Of a stretch of 64,000 nt of DNA, positions 30,903-41,754 are shown one piece after another. The stretch is from Bartonella rochalimae ATCC BAA-1498 (GTDB lineage Bacteria > Pseudomonadota > Alphaproteobacteria > Rhizobiales > Rhizobiaceae). The number at the start of each line of letters is the position of its first letter. Within the stretch, counting starts at the first letter, position 1. A program made the translations under genes and the position numbers. Under the pieces are notes generated by a model that was not told the DNA's origin, made no database searches, and worked only from the letters and a program-made list of their open reading frames with translations. The DNA is taken from positions 188,320 through 252,319 of the forward strand of contig NZ_KL407337.1 in the NCBI RefSeq assembly GCF_000706645.1. Reading direction: 5' to 3'.

Positions 30903-30957
30903 GCTCGACTATGATTTTGGAACAACAGATTATGATTATGAAACAATAAGTGATTAG
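30664..30957 (+). CDS. trbK: TrbK-like entry-exclusion lipoprotein
   Basis: A 97-residue predicted lipoprotein. The signal peptide MKSNLLILIMTILTAIALTG ends in a lipobox LTGC with Cys at residue 21, so it should be lipidated and sit in the envelope. Two further cysteines (NCAPEAF and AECDAF) could pair. Position between a trbJ remnant and trbL suggests TrbK, the lipoprotein that blocks entry of a second like plasmid. A good GAGGGG ribosome site precedes the ATG. It is the only Trb gene here that looks intact; it may persist by chance or as a protective remnant. Confidence 0.65.
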   Translation: MKSNLLILIMTILTAIALTGCGEERPYPNAENCAPEAFEKAYNSLQSNRNRDAFKAECDAFNEHRRRTEWKFVPSAPKNWLDYDFGTTDYDYETISD

Positions 30958-30969
30958 TAAGTGATTAGT

Positions 30970-32383
30970 ATGAGATATAAACTTACTTTAGGTCTCTTAA
31001 TAACAGTTGGAACAGTAATATTTGTTGATTCAGCAATGGCGGAACAGCTTACCAGTAATGGAATAATGGATGACGTATTGAATCGTTTTCATAACGCAGC
31101 TTCTACATGGGAAGTAGTAGTTATAGCGGCAGCATCTCGGTTATTTTAGGCATTAACTACGATTTCAATGGTCTGGACATTTGGCATGATGGCTTTGTGA
31201 AAAGCCAACATTGGTGAATTTTTTGCAGAATTTGTTCGTTTCACCATGTTCATTGGTTTTTATTGGTGGCTTTTGACAAATGCCTCTATTGGCATGAACA
31301 TTGCAGGCACTATAATAAAATCATTACAAACTCTAGGCGCTCAAGCAAGTAACTTACATATGAAAGCCTTTACACTATCCAGCGTTATTGATGTAGGATT
31401 TCAGATATTTCATAATACTATATTGAATGTTTCATGGATGAGTCCATTTAGTTCATTGGGTGCTTTTTTATTGGCTGCTAGCATTTTGATTATTGTAGCA
31501 TTAGTTGCGATCAATCTACTTCTTGTCATGGTGTCAGCTTGGATTCTACTATATGCTGGTGTTTTTTCTCGGTTTTGGTGGAAGCCGTTGGACTTCTGAT
31601 ATAGCTATCAACTACTACAAAACAGTGTTGAGCATTGCTGTTCAATTCATGTCAATGATACTATTGATTGCAATTGGCCAGACTTTTCTTAATCACTATT
31701 ATACACAAATAAGTAAAGGCATATCTTTGCAAGAATTGGCTGTTATATTGGTTATTTCTTTAATCTTGTTATCCTTAGTCAATAAGGTTCCTCTAATGAT
31801 TTCTGGAATTATGACAGGTGCCAATTTAGGTGCAATCGGTAACACAGTGGGTGTCGGCACAGCAATAAGCGCCACTGCGGCAGCAGCCACAGGGGCAGTG
31901 ATGACCGGTAAAGCGGTAGCAGGAGCTGTTTCCGAAGTAGCTGGTGGTGTGTCTGCTCTTAAAGCCGCATACCAAAAAGCAGCATCTTCTATGAATTTTA
32001 GTAATGATACGCCAAGAATTGGTGATGTACTTAAACAAAGCAAAAACAGTGATAAGGGTCAGGAAGTGGCCACCATGAGCAGTTCACTATATGCCCAAGC
32101 TGCCGGTTATGCCAATATGGATAGTTCTTCAAATATTAGAGGTTTTGACACAGTGGTTCAAGCCGCTAAATTGGCCACAGGAACCACTTCAGAATTGGCC
32201 AAAGGCATTGGCTCACAAATAAAAAAAGGATTACAAGAACGAATTAAAGAGACGACAGGTGGAAAAATCGCTCAATCTATCCGTGAAAGCATGGAGCCCA
32301 AAGAAGAGAGCCAAGAAAATCAATTCTGGGAAAATAGCTTGAGCAAAGCTGATATAAACGACGAAGTTGCAGCATTTAGCTAA
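30970..32383 (+). pseudogene. trbL: trbL (VirB6-like) broken by two stops and a frameshift
   Basis: Pieced together this encodes about 470 residues of TrbL, the polytopic inner-membrane channel protein of Trb conjugation systems. It begins with a signal-like segment ending in VDSAMAEQ. The frame is broken by TAG at 31147 (after AAASRLF, where Trp is expected) and TGA at 31198 (after FGMMAL). It then shifts at a T run at 31562-31567, after ILLYAGV; the next frame resumes FFLGFGGSRWTSD. The remainder is intact to EVAAFS. Membrane segments and the Gly/Ala-rich region (AISATAAAATGAVMTGKAV) are typical. Three lesions make it nonfunctional. Confidence 0.85.
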
Positions 32384-32436
32384 AAATAAAATTTTTTAAA
32401 TTAAAAATTAGGAATATATAACATAAGGAGTTTCTT

Positions 32437-32739
32437 ATGAAAAAAATGCCTAAGAGTTATATAACTGATGCTGAACGCAAAAAATTGCAAGCAAGTGGGT
32501 TATCTCAAAATTGTATTTATATACTTGAAGCAGAAGCAGCAGAAAAAGCTAATGACGGCCAAACAAAATGGGAGTGGTTAGCAATGATTGAGTATCCAGC
32601 GCACTCTCTTTTATGTCTTAGAAAATGGCGTGGTGCACAGTTTATTCGTGATATGGGTTTTTCTACCAAGAGTGCAGATGAAGAATATGGTTCAGACTGG
32701 CTAGATAAAGGCGTTGTGATAGGAGGTCACCATTTCTAA
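32437..32739 (+). CDS. Conserved-looking small protein of the trb relic, unknown
   Basis: A 100-residue soluble protein with a strong ribosome site (ATAAGGAG) before its ATG. It has an early Lys/Arg-rich head, a coiled helix (YILEAEAAEKANDG), a Trp-rich middle (KWEWLAMIEYPAHSLLCLRKWRG) and an acidic tail. I recognise no family. It directly follows trbL on the same strand, where trbF would be expected in a full cluster, so it is probably cargo of the conjugative element or a remnant. The next short frame is in the same phase after two stop codons. Confidence 0.55.
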   Translation: MKKMPKSYITDAERKKLQASGLSQNCIYILEAEAAEKANDGQTKWEWLAMIEYPAHSLLCLRKWRGAQFIRDMGFSTKSADEEYGSDWLDKGVVIGGHHF

Positions 32740-32757
32740 TAATTTGAAGAATTTTTT

Positions 32758-32979
32758 TTGATAAAAGATGGATATAAAAAAGAAATAGAAAAGACATTAT
32801 TATTTCAAACATTGAATAATGTGCAACTGGATTTTTCTAATAATTTACGCAGTATTGGCCGCAGTGATGATATATTATTAATTACTGATACAGAACGCAA
32901 TTTCATTGGTGATGATTTGTTACGCTATGCTAATAGCAAATTTGAGCGGTTTTATAGAAGACTTGTTCCTTATTTTTAA
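32758..32979 (+). CDS. Short reading frame before parC, possible gene fragment
   Basis: 73 codons from a TTG with no clear ribosome site, reading [20 protein letters not shown] and ending [12 protein letters not shown]. The composition looks like real protein (segments [26 protein letters not shown]), so it may be the C-terminal piece of a lost gene. It lies in the same phase as the 100-residue gene upstream, separated by adjacent stops, so the two could once have been one gene. It ends 17 bases before the parC start. No function can be given. Confidence 0.3.
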   Translation: MIKDGYKKEIEKTLLFQTLNNVQLDFSNNLRSIGRSDDILLITDTERNFIGDDLLRYANSKFERFYRRLVPYF

Positions 32980-32996
32980 AATTGCTACCTTACATT

Positions 32997-35246
32997 ATGT
33001 CTGATGAGATGATTCGATCCTTTGATAAGGAGCATATTGAGCCAATAGAATTGCGATCTGCTTTGCAAGAACGCTATTTGGCTTATGCACTTTCTACTAT
33101 TACACACCGTGCTTTGCCTGATGTACGTGATGGGTTAAAGCCTGTTCATCGACGTATTATCCATGCGATGCGCTTACTCAGACTTAATCCTGGACAAGCT
33201 TATGCTAAGTGTGCCCGGATTGTAGGTGATGTAATGGGAAAATTTCATCCTCATGGCGATGCATCTATTTATGACGCATTGGTACGTTTAGCTCAGAGCT
33301 TTTCTGTTCGCTATCCATTAATTGATGGACAGGGTAATTTTGGTAATATTGATGGAGATAATGCTGCAGCCATGCGTTATACAGAAGCACGTATGACTGA
33401 AGTGGCAATATTACTTCTTGAAGGAATTAATGAAAATGCGATTGATTTTCGTTTAACCTATAATGAAGAAGATGAAGAGCCTATCGTTTTACCAGGAGCG
33501 TTTCCTAATCTTTTAGCTAATGGTTCAGCAGGTATTGCTGTTGGTATGGCAACGTCTATTCCGCCACATAACGTTGCAGAACTTTGTGATGCCGCATTAT
33601 ATTTGATTGCTAATCCCCATGCAGATCATAAAGATTTAAGTCAATTTGTGCTTGGGCCTGATTTTCCAACAGGCGGTATTTTGGTTGAACCTAAAAAAAG
33701 TATTGAGGATTCTTATCGTACAGGGCGTGGATTATTTCGATTGCGTTCACGTTGGCATCAAGAAGAGGGGAATCGAGGTTCTTATGTGATTGTTGTTACA
33801 GAAATTCCATATCAAGTACAAAAATCACGCCTTATTGAAAAAACAGCAGAGTTATTGCTTGCTCGGCGGTTACCGATGCTTGAAGATATTCATGATGAAT
33901 CAGCAGAAGATATTCGGATTGTACTAGTTCCAAAAAATCGCACAATTGATCCAGAACTTTTGATGGAGTCACTTTTTAAGTTAACGGATTTTGAAGTGAG
34001 GTTTCCTCTTAATCTTAATGTATTAACTTTAGGAAAAGTGCCTAATGTCCTTTCTTTACGTGAGAGTTTGCAGCAGTGGCTTCAACATCGTAAAGAAGTG
34101 CTTATTCGCCGTTCAAATTATCGACTGAATGAAATTGATTGTCGATTAGAGATTCTGCAGGGGTATCTTATTGCATATTTGAATCTTAATGAGGTGATAC
34201 AAATCATTCGTGAACATGATGAACCGAAAAAAGAATTGATTTTGCGCTTTAAATTAACCGAGAATCAGGCTGAATCTATTTTAAATATGCGATTGCGTTC
34301 TTTGCGTAAGCTTGAAGAATTTCAACTTCGTAAAGAGTTTGATTCTCTTAAGATTGAAAAGGAAAAATTACAGAATTTATTAAATTCCAACATCAAGCAA
34401 TGGAAAGTTATTGCTGAGGAGATTACAAGAGTTCGTAAAATTTTTGGTCCTGAAACTTTCTTGGGAAAAAGGCGTACAACATTTGAAGATGCACCAAGGC
34501 ATGATGAAAATGATATTCATCAAGCGATGATTGAAAAAGAACCCGTTACTATTGTTATTTCCGAAAAAGGTTGGGTGCGTGCTTTAAAGGGCCATTTGAA
34601 CGATTATAAAACTCTTTCTTTCAAAGAAGGCGATGGTTTGAAGCTAGCATTTCCAGCATTCACTACAGATAAAATCATAGTGATAAGCACTGGCGGAAAG
34701 TTTTTTACTATTAGTGCCAATACTTTGCCTGGAGGAAGAGGTCATGGCGAACCAATTCGTATTTTAGTAGATATGAATAATGAGCACGATATTCTCACAG
34801 CTTTTGTACACAATGTGCAGGGCAAAAGACTTTTAATTTCATCCTATGGCAATGGCTTTATTGTTTCTGAAACTGATATTATTGCTAATACACGAAAAGG
34901 AAAGCAAGTGATGAATGTAAAATCTCTTGATAGTTTGAAGCTTTGCATTCCAGTAGAAGGCGATTACATTGCAATAGTTGGAGAAAATCGAAAAATGCTT
35001 ATTTTTTCTATTGAACAAATACCAGAAATGAGTCGTGGTAAGGGTGTTCGCTTACAACGTTATAAAGATGGTGGTATTGTCGATGCCAAAACTTTTACTT
35101 TATCAGAAGGTTTGAGTTGGCAAGATACAGCTGAGCGTAGTTTTAATCGCCAGGCTAATGAACTCGTTGAGTGGATGGGAACGCGCGCGGGAACCGGGCG
35201 TTTAGTTCCGAAGGGATTTCCAAAATCAGGTAAATTTTTTAGTTAG
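32997..35246 (+). CDS. parC: DNA topoisomerase IV subunit A
   Basis: The 749-residue cutting subunit of topoisomerase IV, which unlinks daughter chromosomes. The breakage-reunion domain shows [15 protein letters not shown] and the active tyrosine in [10 protein letters not shown]. The C-terminal part forms degenerate beta-pinwheel repeats ([28 protein letters not shown]). The frame is open a little upstream, but the ATG at 32997 gives the usual MSDEM start. The trb relic sits immediately before it. Its partner parE is at the right edge, about 27 kb away. Confidence 0.95.
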   Translation: MSDEMIRSFDKEHIEPIELRSALQERYLAYALSTITHRALPDVRDGLKPVHRRIIHAMRLLRLNPGQAYAKCARIVGDVMGKFHPHGDASIYDALVRLAQSFSVRYPLIDGQGNFGNIDGDNAAAMRYTEARMTEVAILLLEGINENAIDFRLTYNEEDEEPIVLPGAFPNLLANGSAGIAVGMATSIPPHNVAELCDAALYLIANPHADHKDLSQFVLGPDFPTGGILVEPKKSIEDSYRTGRGLFRLRSRWHQEEGNRGSYVIVVTEIPYQVQKSRLIEKTAELLLARRLPMLEDIHDESAEDIRIVLVPKNRTIDPELLMESLFKLTDFEVRFPLNLNVLTLGKVPNVLSLRESLQQWLQHRKEVLIRRSNYRLNEIDCRLEILQGYLIAYLNLNEVIQIIREHDEPKKELILRFKLTENQAESILNMRLRSLRKLEEFQLRKEFDSLKIEKEKLQNLLNSNIKQWKVIAEEITRVRKIFGPETFLGKRRTTFEDAPRHDENDIHQAMIEKEPVTIVISEKGWVRALKGHLNDYKTLSFKEGDGLKLAFPAFTTDKIIVISTGGKFFTISANTLPGGRGHGEPIRILVDMNNEHDILTAFVHNVQGKRLLISSYGNGFIVSETDIIANTRKGKQVMNVKSLDSLKLCIPVEGDYIAIVGENRKMLIFSIEQIPEMSRGKGVRLQRYKDGGIVDAKTFTLSEGLSWQDTAERSFNRQANELVEWMGTRAGTGRLVPKGFPKSGKFFS

Positions 35247-35335
35247 TACGATGTAGTGTGTTTGATTGCTTGCTTATAAAAGTGTCGTAAAAAATATTAA
35301 AGATTTTATTATAGCAAAAAACTTTATTTTATTAA

Positions 35336-36589
35336 CTAGATTGATTCAGAATTATGTTGCGTAAAAAAACGCCCATGTTCAGCCCACAAGACAAGAAGAA
35401 TAGCTGTGAGACTGAGAAAGAAAAATCCTGCTGAATTAGGAATTGTTGTTTCATCAAAGCATTGTGCTATGAAAAAGCCAAGGCCTGTACCAATGGATGT
35501 TTGAAGAAAACCAGATACAGAAGACGCAGTTCCAGCGATTTTTCCTAGAGGTTCAAGGGCAAGTGTATTAAAATTAGCCATAATACCACCACATGTAAAC
35601 ATTAACATACAGTATAATATCATAAAGAATGGAAAAGATATAACGCCGTCTTTTAAAACTGACCCAAAAAACCAAATACATGAAATACTAGCAAACAGTA
35701 GAAGCATTGTATGAGAAATCCGTCGCATTCCAAAGTGCCCAACGAGACGAGAATTGAGGAAAGATGATACAGCTTGAAATGCAGCGCCAAGAGCAAAGGC
35801 AGCAGGAAACCACATGCCTAAATTATAGATTCCTTCATAAACTTGTTGCGATGTATTAATAGCAGTAAAAATGCAACCTAAAATAATAGAAGTTGCGAGT
35901 GTATAGCAAAGTGTTGAGCGGTTAGTAATGATAAGCCGTAAGTTATTTTTGACGGAAGAAAAAGAAAGAGATCGTGGTGTATAAAGGGTTTCAGGCAAGC
36001 GTATTTGAATCCAAATCATCAATCCAAAACCAACAATTGCCATGAATATAAAAATTAATTGCCATTGTCCAAATAACAAAATAATTTGCCCTATTGCTGG
36101 CCCAATCATTGTTGCAAGAAGAAAAATCATCATGACTATGGACATGACTTCTGCCATTTTTCGACCATCGTAGAGGTCGCGTATAATGGATATTGTGAGC
36201 ACACGCATGGCTGCTCCTCCAACACCTTGCAAGATACGTAGAATAAGTAATATGTGAAAACTGGATACAAATATACATCCAATTGCTGCAAATGAGTAAC
36301 AAGCAAGGCCTATAAGGGTGAGTTTATGCCGTCCATAACGATCACTTATTGGGCCAAAAAATATTTGCGTAGCACCATAGCTAATAAGATAACAAGAAAT
36401 GATATAATGCTGGTCATTTTCATGAGTAGCATGCAAGCTGTTTAAAATATCAGGCATAGCGGGCAGCATGATATCAATTGCTATCGAGTTGATTGCCATA
36501 AGTGCTGCAATGAGGATAACGAATTCTTTATATCCAATTTTTTTTTTAATTGTATCTATGTGCTTTTGTTCGTCGGCAGAATATGACAT
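35336..36589 (-). CDS. MFS drug transporter, Bcr/CflA family
   Basis: A 417-residue inner-membrane protein with 12 predicted spans. The signature GPISDRYGRHKLTLIGL lies between spans 2 and 3, as in major facilitator drug:proton antiporters, and LPAMPDILNSLHA in the first part is typical of the Bcr/CflA subgroup (DHA1). Likely exports toxic compounds such as bicyclomycin or chloramphenicol analogues; the substrate is not evident. It is convergent with parC and lies downstream of the glutaredoxin gene on the same strand. Confidence 0.88.
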   Translation of the reverse strand: MSYSADEQKHIDTIKKKIGYKEFVILIAALMAINSIAIDIMLPAMPDILNSLHATHENDQHYIISCYLISYGATQIFFGPISDRYGRHKLTLIGLACYSFAAIGCIFVSSFHILLILRILQGVGGAAMRVLTISIIRDLYDGRKMAEVMSIVMMIFLLATMIGPAIGQIILLFGQWQLIFIFMAIVGFGLMIWIQIRLPETLYTPRSLSFSSVKNNLRLIITNRSTLCYTLATSIILGCIFTAINTSQQVYEGIYNLGMWFPAAFALGAAFQAVSSFLNSRLVGHFGMRRISHTMLLLFASISCIWFFGSVLKDGVISFPFFMILYCMLMFTCGGIMANFNTLALEPLGKIAGTASSVSGFLQTSIGTGLGFFIAQCFDETTIPNSAGFFFLSLTAILLVLWAEHGRFFTQHNSESI

Positions 36590-36656
36590 ATGTATCCTTA
36601 AAATAAAAAATTGCGACTGAACAATACTTAAAAGAATCCGAATAAATTAGAGATAT

Positions 36657-36989
36657 TTACGATTTGGTAAAAGTTATGCTTCTCTTTTTCAAAAGTTCTT
36701 GTAACTCATTGTTTTGAAACATTTCTTTGACAATATCACAACCACCAATAAATTCACCTTTAATATAGAGTTGTGGAATTGTTGGCCAATTTGAATAATC
36801 TTTTATTCCTTGACGTAATTCATTAGAAGTTAAAATATTAACTCCTTTATAATTTACCCCTAAATAGTTAAGAATTTGAACAACTTGTCCAGAAAATCCA
36901 CATTGAGGAGAACTAGGGGTCCCTTTCATGAATAAAACAACTTCGTTTGTTTTAATTTCATTATCAATAAAATTATGAACAGTAGTCAT
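36657..36989 (-). CDS. grxD: Monothiol glutaredoxin (Grx4 type)
   Basis: A 110-residue CGFS-type glutaredoxin. The active site is [10 protein letters not shown] with the single cysteine near residue 30, and the glutathione-binding region includes [20 protein letters not shown]. Such proteins hold a bridging [2Fe-2S] cluster with glutathione and deliver or sense Fe-S clusters. The second ATG (36989) was chosen because GAGGA then stands six bases before it; the first ATG would touch the ribosome site. It follows the bolA gene after about 100 bases, and BolA and monothiol glutaredoxin form heterodimers. Confidence 0.93.
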   Translation of the reverse strand: MTTVHNFIDNEIKTNEVVLFMKGTPSSPQCGFSGQVVQILNYLGVNYKGVNILTSNELRQGIKDYSNWPTIPQLYIKGEFIGGCDIVKEMFQNNELQELLKKRSITFTKS

Positions 36990-37088
36990 TATCATTCCTC
37001 AAGATTGTGGATTTAGAAAAACACACATTTATACCCATGTCATTTTTTAATCGTATTCACAGAATGAATGCAAGAGAAAATTTTGAGA

Positions 37089-37322
37089 TTATTTAGGAAC
37101 ACTTGTTTGCAGACTTAAAGCATGAAGAACGTTTCCCATATTTCCTTTAAGAGCATCATAGACCATTTTATGCTGTTGAACACGGCTTTTTCCTCGAAAA
37201 TTTTCTGAAATAACTTCAGCTGCGTAATGTTCGCCATCTCCAGCAAGATCACGAATTGTTATTTTTGCATTAGGAATGCTTTCACGAATAAGGGCTTCAA
37301 TTTCATCTGCACTCATTGCCAT
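37089..37322 (-). CDS. bolA: BolA-family protein
   Basis: A 77-residue BolA-like protein of the class II KH-like fold. The pattern DLAGDGEHYAAEVISENFRG followed by KSRVQQHKMVYDALKGNMG is typical, with the conserved His of the FRGKSRVQQH segment. BolA proteins bind a [2Fe-2S] cluster together with monothiol glutaredoxin, whose gene lies next. I took the ATG at 37322 because GAGGAG is then 7-8 bases away; the ATG at 37328 is too close. Located between purL and grxD, as in other Hyphomicrobiales. Confidence 0.92.
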   Translation of the reverse strand: MAMSADEIEALIRESIPNAKITIRDLAGDGEHYAAEVISENFRGKSRVQQHKMVYDALKGNMGNVLHALSLQTSVPK

Positions 37323-37385
37323 GGACATTCTCCTCGATTTGTCTATTTTTTATGAGAATTAATCTATAATTAGTAGAAGTGAATA

Positions 37386-39599
37386 TTATTTACCTTTGTC
37401 CATAAATTTTGGAAACCAATTTTCATAAGCCTGTGTAAGTTCAGTTATTGAAAGTGTGAATACATCTTTTATATCAAGTGTATCATCTTCAACTGTACCA
37501 AGCTCTATTAAGGGAATTGTATTTGTTTGTGCAAGCATTTTAAGATTATCTAGTGCATCAGGCTTGACTGCTAAAAGGTAACGTCCTTGATCTTCACCAA
37601 AAAGTTCAGCATGATGTGGTGTTTGATTACTTAATTCTACTTTGATTCCTTTATCTGCTTTAATTACCATTTCCGCAAGAGCGATGGCTAAGCCTCCATC
37701 AGAGATATCATGAGCGGCATGAACAAAACCACTATGGATAACATTACGAACAAATTCACCATGTTTTTTTTCAAGATGTAAATCGACACAAGGTGGAGCT
37801 CCTGCCTCAATATTTAAAATATTATGCATATAGACTGATTGGCCTAGATGTGATCCGCAAGAACCAACTAAAACAATAATATCTTCATTCTGCATACCAT
37901 TGATCGTAGCCATTTTTGACCAATCATCAAGGAGCCCAACACCAGCTATTGTTGGTGTAGGAAGAATTGCCTTTCCATTAGTTTCATTATAAAGAGAGAC
38001 ATTTCCTGAAACGATTGGAAAATCAAGTATTTTGCAGGCTTCACCTATACCTTTGAGTGCTAAAACAAGCTGCCCCATAATTTCAGGTTTTTCAGGATTA
38101 CCAAAATTGAGATTATCTGTAGCTGCAAGTGGTATTGCACCTGTGGTACTTATATTGCGCCAGCATTCTGCAACGGCTTGCTTTCCCCCTTCATAGGGAT
38201 CAGCTTCGCAATAGCGTGGTGTTACATCAGTAGAAAAAGCAAGAGCACGTTTATCATTATTGCTTACACGAATAACACCCGCGTCACCTCCTGGTCTAAC
38301 AAGACTGTTCCCTTGGATCAGGGTATCATATTGTTCATAAACCCAGCGTCGTGAGCTTTGATTCGCAGAATTCAAAAGTGTAAGAAGTACGTTACCAAGA
38401 TTATCAACTTTTTCAACTTCTTCTACTTTTAGAGTAGGCTTTTTTAAGGGTTCTGTCCAAGGACGATCATAGATAGGTGCTTCATTACCCAGTTCTTTGA
38501 TTGGGAGGTTTGCTACTTCTTTTTCTTGATGTAGTACACGGAAACGTAAATCATCAGTAGTCTTTCCGATAACAGAGAAATGAAGTCCCCATTTGTGAAA
38601 AATTTCTGCAGCTTGTTCTTCTAATTCTGGCTTAAGTACCATAAGCATACGCTCTTGGCTTTCAGAAAGCATCATTTCATAGGCCGTCATATTATCTTCA
38701 CGAACTGGTACTTGATCAAGATTAAGTTCTATACCTAGATCTCCTTTTGCTCCCATTTCCACTGCAGAAGAAGTCAGCCCTGCCGCTCCCATATCTTGAA
38801 TAGCAATAACAGCTCCTAATGCCATTAATTCTAAACAAGCTTCAAGAAGGCATTTTTCAGTAAAAGGATCACCTACTTGAACAGTTGGGCGTTTTTCATC
38901 AATTGTATTATCAAATTCGGCGGAAGCCATTGTTGCTCCCCCAACACCATCACGACCCGTTTTAGCACCAAGATAAACAACGGGAAGTCCTATACCTTGC
39001 GCTTTGGAATAAAAAATAGAATCTATTTTTGCAATACCAGCTGCAAAGGCGTTAACAAGGATATTACCATTGTAGCGTTTATCAAAATTAACTTCTCCAC
39101 CAACAGTGGGTACACCAAAAGCATTACTGTAACCACCAATTCCAGAAACAACACCAGAAACAAGATGACGTGTTCGAGGATGGTCAGGAGAGCCAAATCG
39201 TAATGCATTCATAGTCGCAATAGGGCGAGCACCCATCGTAAAAACATCACGCAGAATGCCCCCAACACCTGTTGCAGCACCTTGATAAGGTTCAATATAA
39301 GAAGGGTGGTTATGACTTTCCATTTTAAAAACAACGCATTCGCCATTACCAATGTCAATGACTCCTGCATTTTCTCCAGGACCTTGAATGACACATTTCC
39401 CTTTTGTTGGTAAGGTTTTGAGCCATTTTTTCGATGACTTATAAGAACAATGCTCATTCCACATAGCAGAAAAAATTCCAAGCTCTGTAAATGTTGGTTC
39501 TCTACCAATTAACTCCAAAATACGTTGATACTCATCAGTTTTTAAGCCATGGTTTGCAATTAATTCTGGTGTAATGGCAATATCATTGCAAAGAGTCAT
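37386..39599 (-). CDS. purL: Phosphoribosylformylglycinamidine synthase subunit PurL
   Basis: A 737-residue small-type PurL, the ATP-dependent synthetase subunit that turns FGAR plus ammonia into FGAM in purine synthesis. Motifs seen include [14 protein letters not shown] near the N-terminus, [23 protein letters not shown] (ATP/phosphate site) and [13 protein letters not shown]. It works with PurQ and PurS, encoded just upstream on the same strand, as the three-part complex of alphaproteobacteria and Firmicutes. A 246-base gap separates it from purQ, so it may have its own promoter. Confidence 0.97.
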   Translation of the reverse strand: MTLCNDIAITPELIANHGLKTDEYQRILELIGREPTFTELGIFSAMWNEHCSYKSSKKWLKTLPTKGKCVIQGPGENAGVIDIGNGECVVFKMESHNHPSYIEPYQGAATGVGGILRDVFTMGARPIATMNALRFGSPDHPRTRHLVSGVVSGIGGYSNAFGVPTVGGEVNFDKRYNGNILVNAFAAGIAKIDSIFYSKAQGIGLPVVYLGAKTGRDGVGGATMASAEFDNTIDEKRPTVQVGDPFTEKCLLEACLELMALGAVIAIQDMGAAGLTSSAVEMGAKGDLGIELNLDQVPVREDNMTAYEMMLSESQERMLMVLKPELEEQAAEIFHKWGLHFSVIGKTTDDLRFRVLHQEKEVANLPIKELGNEAPIYDRPWTEPLKKPTLKVEEVEKVDNLGNVLLTLLNSANQSSRRWVYEQYDTLIQGNSLVRPGGDAGVIRVSNNDKRALAFSTDVTPRYCEADPYEGGKQAVAECWRNISTTGAIPLAATDNLNFGNPEKPEIMGQLVLALKGIGEACKILDFPIVSGNVSLYNETNGKAILPTPTIAGVGLLDDWSKMATINGMQNEDIIVLVGSCGSHLGQSVYMHNILNIEAGAPPCVDLHLEKKHGEFVRNVIHSGFVHAAHDISDGGLAIALAEMVIKADKGIKVELSNQTPHHAELFGEDQGRYLLAVKPDALDNLKMLAQTNTIPLIELGTVEDDTLDIKDVFTLSITELTQAYENWFPKFMDKGK

Positions 39600-39845
39600 T
39601 AGTTTTCATTCCGTTAAATTAATCAAAATTAATATTTATTACTGTCTTTAATCCAGTAATCTGGATTATTAATTTTTTTATTTTTAGATCAACAACAATG
39701 TGTATATAGAATAATATATTTTATTATGATGGGTGAGGAAACATAACTGATAAAATTTACTTTATATATTTTTGTATTACTAGCTATTCTGTATAGAAAG
39801 TTAATGCGAAAATATTTGAGAATTCCAAAAAATATTTTTTTGTGA

Positions 39846-40514
39846 TCATAGTACTAATTCTAAAACACTTTGAAAAAGTAAGCGCCCATCAGTGCCACCA
39901 TGTGCTGCTTCAATAAAGTTTTCAGGATGAGGCATCATACCAAGCACATTACCAACTTTATTGATAATGCCAGCTATATCATTTATTGAACCATTAGGGT
40001 TTTCACCTTTTGCATAGCGGAAAACAATCTGTTTGTTATCTTCCATTTGTTTCAATACATCATTATCAACAAAGTAATTACCATCATGATGAGCAACAGG
40101 GCAGCGAATAATTTGCCCTTTTTTATAAAGTCGAGAAAATTTCGTTTCAGCATTGGTTACTTCAAGTTTTACTTCACGGCAAACAAATTTCAATGAAGTG
40201 TTACGCATCAGAGCACCTGGCAATAATCCTGCTTCTAACAAAATTTGAAAACCGTTACATATTCCTATAATTGCTACACCTTGTTGTGCTTTTTCGCAAA
40301 CAGCTCGTAATACTGGTGTTCTTGCTCCAATAGCACCACATCTTAAATAATCACCATAGGAAAAACCACCAGGAATAACAATCATATCCACATTGGGAAT
40401 TGTTGTTTCTGTTTGCCAAATTTTTAATGGCTGAACACCTGTTATGTCATACAATGCTGCAATCATATCTTGATCACGATTTAATCCGGGTAATTGAATG
40501 ATAGCAGTTTTCAT
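39846..40514 (-). CDS. purQ: FGAM synthase glutaminase subunit PurQ
   Basis: A 222-residue class I glutamine amidotransferase that supplies ammonia to PurL. The nucleophile is Cys86 in IIGICNGFQ, with the His-Glu pair near [16 protein letters not shown] at the C-terminus. Oxyanion region [11 protein letters not shown] is typical. It starts 11 bases after purS on the same strand, so the two are translated from one message. Confidence 0.97.
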   Translation of the reverse strand: MKTAIIQLPGLNRDQDMIAALYDITGVQPLKIWQTETTIPNVDMIVIPGGFSYGDYLRCGAIGARTPVLRAVCEKAQQGVAIIGICNGFQILLEAGLLPGALMRNTSLKFVCREVKLEVTNAETKFSRLYKKGQIIRCPVAHHDGNYFVDNDVLKQMEDNKQIVFRYAKGENPNGSINDIAGIINKVGNVLGMMPHPENFIEAAHGGTDGRLLFQSVLELVL

Positions 40515-40525
40515 GGCTAATTCAC

Positions 40526-40765
40526 TTAAAGAAGTTCTATTGTATAATTTTCAATAACAGTATTCGCAAGCAATTGTTCACACATTTGTTCAAGTGTTTG
40601 TTTTGCAGATTCAATAGGCATATCATTAAGGATAATGTCAAAAACTTTCCCTTGGCGGATAGATTGAATATTTGTAAAGGCTAAGCTATTTAAGGCATTA
40701 ACTATTGCTTCCCCTTGTGGATCGAGGACGCTGTTTTTTAAAGTAACTGTGACACGTGCCTTCAT
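40526..40765 (-). CDS. purS: FGAM synthase subunit PurS
   Basis: A 79-residue PurS, the small dimeric bridging subunit that joins PurL and PurQ. The sequence shows the family pattern [22 protein letters not shown] and the C-terminal [14 protein letters not shown]. The length is normal. It lies between purC and purQ on the same strand in the order C-S-Q-L. Confidence 0.95.
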   Translation of the reverse strand: MKARVTVTLKNSVLDPQGEAIVNALNSLAFTNIQSIRQGKVFDIILNDMPIESAKQTLEQMCEQLLANTVIENYTIELL

Positions 40766-40846
40766 TTTTTTTCCTATTATTTAAATAACTCTTTTTTGAA
40801 GAATAGTATTTTTGTTAAGTAAGTTGAGATTGCACTATTTTTCTTT

Positions 40847-41614
40847 TTATTTGACTAAAACTGGACCACTAGGTCGTGGAGGTTCATTTTCATTCATGAT
40901 ACCAAGACGTCTTGCAACATCTTGATAGGCATCAATAAGTCCACCCATATCACGTCGAAAACGATCTTTATCAAGTTTTTCTTTTGTTTGAATATCCCAT
41001 AAGCGAGAAGAATCAGGTGAAATTTCATCTGCGAGAACAACACGCATTGTTTCGCCTGTCCATAAACGACCAAATTCCACTTTAAAATCAACTAACTGGA
41101 TACCGACGCCTGCAAATAAACCAGAGAGAAAATCATTAATACGAAATGAAAGCTGCATAATATCTTCTACTTCTTGTGAGGCAGCCCACCCAAGAGCAAC
41201 GATATGTTCTTCTGTTACCATTGGATCATCAAGAGCATCATTTTTATAGTAAAACTCAATGATAGATTGTGGAAGAGCTGTTCCTTCTTCTAATCCTAAA
41301 CGCTTAGAAAGGGAACCTGCGACGATATTACGTACAACAACCTCTAATGGGATAATCTCAACCGCTTTAATAAGTTGTTCGCGCATATTAATGCGTTTAA
41401 TAAAATGTGTTGGAATTCCTAAACGACTAAGCTGAGTGAAAATATATTCTGAAATACGGTTATTTAAGACTCCTTTGCCATCGATGATTTCATGCTTTTT
41501 TGCATTAAACGCAGTTGCATCATCTTTAAAAAATTGAATATAAGTTCCTGGTTCAGGCCCTTCGTATAGGATTTTGGCCTTTCCTTCGTAAATGCGGTGG
41601 CGACGATTCATCAT
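40847..41614 (-). CDS. purC: SAICAR synthase PurC
   Basis: A 255-residue phosphoribosylaminoimidazole-succinocarboxamide synthase, which joins aspartate to CAIR. Motifs: [15 protein letters not shown] at the N-terminus, [29 protein letters not shown] and the nucleotide-site [14 protein letters not shown]. Two adjacent ATG codons begin the frame (41614 and 41611); either is possible. It is first in the purC-S-Q-L run. Confidence 0.97.
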   Translation of the reverse strand: MMNRRHRIYEGKAKILYEGPEPGTYIQFFKDDATAFNAKKHEIIDGKGVLNNRISEYIFTQLSRLGIPTHFIKRINMREQLIKAVEIIPLEVVVRNIVAGSLSKRLGLEEGTALPQSIIEFYYKNDALDDPMVTEEHIVALGWAASQEVEDIMQLSFRINDFLSGLFAGVGIQLVDFKVEFGRLWTGETMRVVLADEISPDSSRLWDIQTKEKLDKDRFRRDMGGLIDAYQDVARRLGIMNENEPPRPSGPVLVK

Positions 41615-41754
41615 ATTTCTCTATTCGTTTAGAGGTGTTAAATGTTGCTATAAAGGAAAACATTATCCTAATTAGTAAGAATTCTCAATGATTGCTATGA
41701 TATTTACTACAGTTTTTATTATTTAAAGTATGTAAAAGAGAGTTTATAATTGAC

